DNA from: Saxidomus purpurata
Taxonomy: Eukaryota > Mollusca > Bivalvia > Venerida > Veneridae
Assembly (NCBI GenBank): GCA_022818135.1
Contig: JAFMSR010000002.1
Span: forward strand, 44,492,699 to 44,556,698
Length of the DNA stretch: 64,000 nucleotides
Direction: 5' to 3'
This document shows positions 61,013-64,000 of this stretch, in pieces. Each line of letters opens with the position of its first letter. The first letter of the stretch is position 1. The position numbers and the translations under genes were made by a program. The notes beneath the pieces were generated by a model. It ran no database searches. It was given only the letters and a program-made list of their open reading frames with translations, and was not told the origin of the DNA.

Positions 61013-64000
61013 CAACGGGGAAAACTATTGCATTATATTTGATCAACCAGGTACAAAAGGTTGTGTTAAAAATAACTAAAGCAACCACACTTATATGGAA
61101 ATAATAAAATGAGTGTCATACACAGATGTATAACTTGCGAAAGCATAACAACTGCAAACGCCAATATAACGTCATCCAAGTTATCGTAAATAAAATGACG
61201 TCGTCTAAACATAACCTCATGTTTTAATCAATATTAAGGAACAAAATAATTTGTCAACTTCCGTTACTTTTTAAAGTTGTGTTGCCCATATTTCTATGCA
61301 AGCTCTGTCATCCACTTGATTAGTTTGGCAAATGTATCCACACTTGATCTTTTAACGTCAAATTCTGAGGTATACATATATCTCTGTCTCCTACTTCGAG
61401 TATAAATTAGATTAGAGTGTATTTAAGTGAATTTGCTTTGTGCGTGAACATGAGAATTTAACTGAACGTTTTGCTTTATTTTCTAGACTTTTTACTGCTT
61501 TGGAAGACTCTGAATGAGCACTTGCATTTTTTGTGGCATTTAATTAGCAATTGCATTTTACGACATTTGCCAGACATGATTTTCGCAGATTTAATATCAG
61601 ATATTCAACTTTGAGGTAGTTTCGCTGCTTTAACTGAAGTTCATGCACGGAAAAGGAAAGGTGGTACAATCGATAATTTCTTGGATCTTACCTGAAATTA
61701 TTAAGTAGTAGCGTGTATAAACAGAATAAAATATATCTATCTATCTATTAAGATGCCAGCCTTCAAGTCCGAGATGTTTATTTGTGTCACTTACAGTTTG
61801 TCTTGTCTTAATCATTACTTTAAAATAAAAAAACAGTAGAAGAAACCCTTTATCGTTCGGATATTGCGGTCTGTATTTTCTCAAGGAAGTCCTCAACTAA
61901 CGACATATAATTATGTTTTAAAGCTGTCAAGAAAAATTTATGGAAAAGGTGTTATTTATAACGTTGTCCCAACGAAGTCGTTGCTGTTTGCTGAAACTTT
62001 AAGAATTATTTGTATTTCAATTAACGCATTCTTTTTACACTTCGATCATGTGATAATGATACTTTGTGAACAACAGACTGAATTTATTGAAAGGAAGAGT
62101 ATTGCACCTTGGCAAAACGTAAGATAACTGCGCGTTAATAGGGCACCATTTACAAAGTGAGTGCTTTACAAATACTGACCACAGTCGATTGATTATAATT
62201 TCATTCAATGAGTTCGAAGGAGGTTGCTTGAAACAGATGTGGCGGGGTACTCTGGTTTTCCGCTGACAATACATATAGCATCATGACTTTCTAGTTAGAA
62301 TAGTACATGACATAATCTAAGGTAAAACTAATATTCACATAAATTATTTTGTTAGTCGTATTGTATGCATGTACTTATTAGCGACCATAAGATGAACATT
62401 TTCAATAAAGTATGTTAAAAGAACATTTTCAACATTACAAAAAGTGTAATAGATCCTTTTACATGTAGGTGAGAATCAAAATGTCAAAGTATGCACTAAC
62501 TCACTATTTTACCTTTACTTATATGTGATTTAGAACGACAAATAAACATAATAGTTCCACTAAAATAAATAACATTTAATAACTATTGACATTATTCGGT
62601 AATCAGTAACAAGTTGTATGGTAATAGAAAAAGTTACACGTACGAGTACGAATGTTACAGAAATTAACATACATGACGTCGTTAGACGTATCCCAGAAGA
62701 CCGACATTTTACTTACTTTTGAATTATTTATGAGCTTAAAAGCATAACTATTCAGTCTTTCAGGGACATTTGAATAAAGAAACCTAACCTTTGATAATGG
62801 TACAGGGATATATTTATCTTGTAGAATAGTTATACGAAAATACCCAACAAGAAAACACGAAAGGAGAATACATTTACTGCTTACAGATGAGTAGTAGCGT
62901 ATACATATGTTTGCTGTAAGTTTTCTATTTCAGTTCGTGACAATGTGTCAATGAATGCAAACAAGACCTGCATATATCTGAAAAATTTGATAAACTTAGA
63001 TAACTGCAACTCTGATTCCCAGGCTCTAGCGGACAGGCGCTGTTTGTATTTTGTTTACGGTATATCTCATTTTTCTTTTGTCTACCTATACCTACTGAAA
63101 CTACCAATAATGGACCCGAATGTTTTGGTTAGAGCTGCCAAGCAGTTGATCACGTGCTTGTTTACATATATATATCTTAAAACGTCAATTTGGTATCAAA
63201 GTATAGGCTGTTAATTTTTAAATAGCATGAATTAAGTAATGCTGGATTCTATGATCCGTAACTTTCATAGCCAACTTTCAAATAATACAGTATTTTCAAC
63301 CGTATAGAATAAATGTTCAGATTGATGAACACATTCTGTGCGGAAAAAACATGTATTATGTCGAGCCCCTGTGACCATGACCTTTGACCTAGTGACCCGA
63401 AACATGGACCAGCTTTCATGATATATTAAACAAAATAATGTTTAGAACTTATCAGTGTTCTTTGTTTCAAAAACTCTTTTGATTTATTTACAATCAATGT
63501 TAAAACTGTTCAGAAGCAGTCCTTATATATCAACACTACATATAAATTTTCACTTTAGAAGATTAGTACCTTATGTACTCCCTTTCGGTTTTAAGATTTG
63601 CCGGGTAAAACTTGTTTTTTTTGCAGAAGATAAAAGAAAGGAAGTCACACTGTCAGTAAATGTGCTTTAAATGTTCTGAAAGTTCAAGATATATTAACGT
63701 TTTATTTACGTAACTTGATATTAATAAGATACAATAACCTCGATAGTGCTTCCCCGTAGGTTCAGCCAGCGAACCGGATACAACAAAAGATCAGATGCTT
63801 GGACTCGACATTTATTGTATCATCATCTGATGAGTCTTGAAATAGTCTATTTTCTGTTCTTCAACCCGAGCGTGCTTCAGAAAAGTAACATGTCTGTTAA
63901 GTTTTATATAACCCGAACTGCAATAATATTGAAAAGATGCAAGCGGTGAAAAGAACAATAAAAATACTGACGATATCAAACCAGACCCGAACTTTCAAAC
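61013..64000. other. noncoding, nothing recognised
   Basis: No exon with family motifs on either strand. A fragment near 63361-63420 (CATGACCTTTGACCTAGTGA, CAGCTTTCATGATATATT) resembles the tandem repeat at 26060. If the synaptotagmin gene continues, its N-terminal exons may lie here unrecognised or beyond the window. Confidence 0.4.

Noticed and set aside
63744..63850. Possible minus-strand exon of the synaptotagmin gene (reads DSSDDDTINVESKHL)
   Set aside because: No C2 motif, no clear phase-compatible donor, and a stop follows soon after.

Overview
This is an AT-rich, intron-rich animal nuclear sequence. The gene set (a TMC channel, a synaptotagmin-15-like protein, and two cGAS/Mab-21-like proteins with a ZZ zinc finger) and the repeat families (tRNA-derived SINEs, many short terminal-inverted-repeat elements, and long elements opening with AGCTCGACTATTCGAA) suggest a lophotrochozoan, most likely a bivalve mollusc. 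The taxon is an inference from the type of genes and repeats; no database was searched.

Layout. 1-7577: noncoding, with SINEs, a ~1.1 kb imperfect direct duplication and a long repeat-rich element. 7578-21075 (+): fourteen exons of a TMC gene (616 codons recovered; the N-terminal exons were not identified). Its introns hold a hAT-type element with an 8-bp target duplication (12222-13293), a TA-flanked element (15440-16036) and a pair of nested elements (16903-19292). 21076-29503: noncoding, with several small inverted-repeat elements. 29511-31586 and 37418-39448 (+): two tandem paralogues, each one uninterrupted coding exon just downstream of a splice acceptor, encoding a Mab-21/cGAS-like nucleotidyltransferase with a C-terminal ZZ zinc finger. 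39449-45219: noncoding, rich in small inverted-repeat elements. 45220-59382 (-): the last five coding exons found of a synaptotagmin-15-like gene (end of C2A, linker, C2B, stop).

The intron of that gene between 49984 and 59288 carries an 8.3 kb DNA transposon (50726-59038) with ~0.55 kb imperfect terminal inverted repeats and its own spliced gene on the same strand as the host. This gene encodes a zinc-binding N-terminal part, a probable DDE-type transposase region broken by a one-step frameshift, and a C-terminal XPG/FEN1-like (PIN) nuclease domain. 60487-61012 is almost pure A, T and C homopolymer and looks like an assembly or consensus artefact. 61013-64000 shows no recognisable gene.

The host genes show no operon-like relation. 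The most interesting items are the tandem cGAS-like-ZZ pair, a candidate innate-immune nucleotide-signalling locus with a stretch of near-perfect nucleotide identity that suggests gene conversion, and the intact-looking nuclease-bearing transposon inside the synaptotagmin intron. Two host genes (TMC and synaptotagmin) each have a tandemly repeated copy of a splice-acceptor segment next to a real exon.
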